In this document: positions 19,801 through 24,111 of the stretch, piece by piece
Numbering within the stretch: the stretch's first letter is position 1
Layout: each line of letters opens with the position of its first letter
Translations under genes and position numbers: made by a program
Notes under the pieces: model-generated
What the model was told of the DNA's origin: nothing
The model's database searches: none
Seen by the model: only the letters and a program-made list of their open reading frames with translations
NCBI GenBank assembly: GCA_026770585.1
Contig: MU646377.1
Span: 708,673 to 737,470, forward strand
From: Baffinella frigidus
Lineage: Eukaryota; Cryptophyceae; Cryptomonadales; Baffinellaceae
Direction of reading: 5' to 3'
DNA: 28,798 nt

Positions 19801-22800
19801 TCTCCAAAGTTGACAGATTTGTACCGCAGTCAACTTGGGAATAGTCTGCCAACAAGGAGTGAGGCAGAAGTAACGCTCCGACGGCTTCTCTAGGAGTAGG
19901 GGGGAGGTCTGACGCCCTCAACGTCTGCAAACGAGAGTCCCCCGTACCACGGTTGACTAAACCAGGAGGTTGACTAAACCGGCACGTTTGTTTTGTTCCT
20001 CCGAGGCCCTCTCTGGCTCTGCCCGACCAAATCTCGGGGGTGTCGCCAGACATGTATTTCAGATTAAAATTAGACCGTTCGCAAGGCTTCTGAAACATTT
20101 TTTGACCAGTCTCAGCCCATGGACAACTTTGAAGGGAACTACCTTGGTGCCTTCTAGCTCTGCCTGAGTCGGGTTGGCTGATCGTTTTCACTCTCAGCCA
20201 AGCTAGGACCTGCCCATCAAATGTTCCAAAGAAGTAGAGGCTGACAGCGGAGTGTGTGTGCAGGACAAGGCGGCGTTTCTGAAGCGGGAGGCGGTCGATG
20301 AGCGCCTCCAGGCCAAACGCCTCCAGAATAAGGTCTTGGAGAGAGAGAGAGGGAGGGAGGGAGGGAAAGAGAGAGACAAAAAGGGAGGGAGGGAGAGAGG
20401 GCGGGAAAGAGAGAGCGAGAGGGAGACAGAGAGGGAGAGAGGGGGGGACAGAGGTAAAGAAAAGAGGTGCGTCTATTATGGATCGGAACCAACATGTGGC
20501 TACCATGTACTCCCTTCCGTGAAGGCCTAGTGGAATGGTGCATGTTGCGATTGCGCTTGCCTTGCCTCCACACCTTGATCGAACCCTGCTCCATCGCCTG
20601 GCACACCCGAGTCATCGCTCGAACCTCTCGCTAGCTACACACCGCACCGACGCAACCCCCAACCCTAAACCCTAAACCCTGAACCCTGAACCCTGAACCC
20701 TACACCCTGGAAGGTGCTGCACGCCGCGCTCAAGAGCAAGATCCGCGTCCAACGTGCCGACGAGGGCGTGCAAGTCACCAAGTATATACCCGAAACGCCA
20801 AACACCAAACGCCAGAACCCACAACCCACACACCAAAACCAAAACTCCAAAACCCAACCCCCAAAAAACAAAACCCAAACCCAACAAGGGCGTGGAAGTC
20901 AACAAGCATATACCCGAAACCCGAAACCTGATACCCGAAACGCGAACCTCGGAACCCGAAACCTGAGACAGGGCGTAGACGTCGCCAAATATAGACCCGA
21001 AACCCGAAACCCGAAACCCGAAACCCGAAACTGTCAACGCCCTGAGGTCATCAGGAGTCCCCATCAAGGTTCATGGGGCTGACCTTGGTGTGTCGGTCAC
21101 TTTTGCCAGGATCGCGGTGGGGCTCGTGGAGGGCCTGCAGCGGGAGGTCAGCATCCGACCCTCTCTCGTACATATCGGGGTGTGCCAAATGACCTGAATA
21201 GTCCACGTCGAAGGGCGAGAGGGAAGCTGCTACTCGAGGCCGACCGTGGCCTTCTCTAAAATCCGCAAGTGGCAACCTGAAACCTTTTTTGTATGGGAAT
21301 TGGTCAACGGCGCTCCCCTTTAGGTCCTTGAGGTTTTGATTTCGCCCAACATAGGCGAACACCTCGCCCTTCCGTAAAAAGGATCTGCAGAAAAAGCACT
21401 GTTTGCTTCCGGGTCGCATTTAGCTCTCCAGTGTAGAGGCTCTCGGCGGGCCTAACCTTTCCATAACTTGGCAGAGTCTTTTCCTGGGGCGCAGGTAAAG
21501 ACTCCTTGCGGTAAGTCATCAACCACAACTTTTGAGTACGGCACCGTCTCTGGGGCGCAGGTGACAAACGAGGCGGCAGAGCTAGCGTCGTACGCCGTCG
21601 AGCTCAAGAAGGTCTGCTTCTGTCCCAATCCATTTGGGCTCACCAATTTGGTGCCACTGGCACACGGGATTAGCGTGTTAAACTCTAAACCCCAAACCCC
21701 AAACCCCAAACCCCGAACCCAAAACCCAAACCCCCCAAACCCTAAACTCAAAACCAGGGGCGGCCGACGTGGCGGATGCCTACCTCGGGGCGCTTAACTG
21801 TTAAACCCTACACCCTAAACCCTAAACCCCCCACCCCTCAGCCCTCAAGCCAGGCGGTGGCGGCGGACGTGGCAGACATCTCGGAGCGACCAAGTTCACC
21901 TACACCTCAGACCCCAAACCCTCAACACCAAACTCAAAACACCAAACACCTAACACCAAACACCAAACACCAAACACCAAACCCCGAAGGCTAAAGCCTG
22001 AAGCCCAAACGTTGAACCCTCGAACCAGGCGGTTGCAGCCGACGTGGCGGACGCGTATCTTGGGGCGATCAAGTTCACGTACATCGAGTCCAAGGCCTTC
22101 GCCAAGAACCTCGAGTCCGCCACCTCTGCCGTCCAGGCACCCCTAACCCCTAACCCTTAAACTCTAAACCCTAAACCACACACCAGCTCCGCCGTTCAGG
22201 CAACCCACCCTATAGTCCCTTCTGCCCCTTAGAGTGAATTATTGTGGTTTGGGGATCTGGTGGATTTCTACCGCCCCCGTTGGTAAAAATGATCGAACCT
22301 CAGACCTTCTCGAAGAACCTCGAATCCGCCACCTCCGCCGTCCAGGCAAGCGAGCGCGCGATTTTGTGTTGTTTATTCACCCATACTGCCCTCTGCCCGC
22401 TGCCCTATCGTCTGTAGCTGCGAACAAGGCTTCGATCCTAAGGCCGTCGCCTAGTCACTCTGGCAAACACCCGGAGTGAAGCCTCGCAGTCTGTTGGGTG
22501 TGGTGGATTTCTACCAGTCGGGATCGATCCCCTTCCCCCGCCCCCCCCTTGGTACAAATCTTCCGTCGCCTTCTAGGAACACAGCCCCAACTTGAGAGGC
22601 GTAATAGCTCTACCTCACTCGGGGCGTCTGACTGTTCTCAAGTTAACATACTGGGTTATCGGTACAAATCTGACTACGTTGGAGCGGAACAAAAGCCAGG
22701 GCTCACCAATTTGACGCGAGCAGGGTCTCAGCCTTTTTCGGCTCACCAGGTGGCGCTGCCTCAGTCACTTTCTAAATGCTCTCATCAATGCAGGCGGCGC

Positions 22801-24079
22801 AGCAGCACTGGTCCGACAAGCGCTCGCTCTCCTGCGCGGAAATCCCATCCTCCGTCGAAGCCGAGAAGGTCGCTCAACCCTAAACCCCCAACTCCCCACC
22901 CCGAACACTACACCCCAAACCCCCAAACCCAAACCCCAGACCCGAAACCCGAAACCGAAACCACAAACTCCAAAGAAGGCAAAGGAAAAGACGCTTTCCG
23001 CGCAGCGCAGCCACCAGACCATCCATGTTGGCACAGGAACCCTAAACCTTGAAACCCTAAACCCTGAACCCCAGACCCAAACCCCCAAACCCAAAAAGTA
23101 AAAAGTAAACCCTACACCCTAAACCCTAAACCCTTAACCCTAAACCCTAAACCCTAAACCCTAAACCCTAAACCCTAATCCCGAAACACCAACCCCAGGA
23201 GGCGAAGGAGAAGATGCTCTCAGCGCAGAAAAGCCACACCACCATCCAAGAGAAGATCCAGGGCCTCAACGACCAGGTTATGAGTCCCCCGCACGACGGT
23301 TATCTGAACCCAGACAGTTAGGGTTCAGGGTTTTGCACCGGAGAGGTAACTAACCCGAACAGGCTTGGTGCCGCGGGAAAGGCTTAGATTAGCAGGCACC
23401 ATCCAAGATAATATCCAGGGCCTCAACGACCAGGTTGCGAGCCTCTTTTAGGGGTGATGGGTGATCAGGTTCACGTTTTCGGGGTACGGGGGCTCGCAAT
23501 CGAGGTCAGGTCAGGAAATCAGGAAAATTTCCAAAAATGGACTTTTATGCTATCTTAGGCATGGTTTTTATCTCAAAATAGCATCTACCACCCATAAGAT
23601 GCACAGAAAGGTAAAACAATTTTAAAAATGCTGCTGACTTGACCTCGATTTTTTCCGCGCGGAGCCCATTTCGACAACACCCCGAAAACTTGAACCCTAA
23701 ACCCTGAACCCTTTTCGTCTCACGTGAGCTGCCTCCACTGCCGAAAACCTGAATCCTACACCCTACACCCTACACCCTACACCCTAAACCCTGAACCATA
23801 TTCGACTCACGTGAGCTTCGCTAATCGGTGCTTCCGGGAAGCAGGGAAAGCCCTAAACCCTGAACCCTAAACGCTACACTCCTGCAGGCTGCAGCGATGG
23901 AGCGTTCCTTCGGGCCCCTGAAGGACTTCCTCGGGTCTCACGCCGACTCCGTCACTTCCACCGGCATGACCGTCTGTACCTACCGTCTCTCTGCGGTACG
24001 CTCTTTCTCTTTCTCTTTCTCTTTCTCTCCCTTTGTCTATATATCACTCTGTGTGTGTCTCTCTCTCTCTATCTTTCTT

Positions 24080-24111
<32 letters not shown>

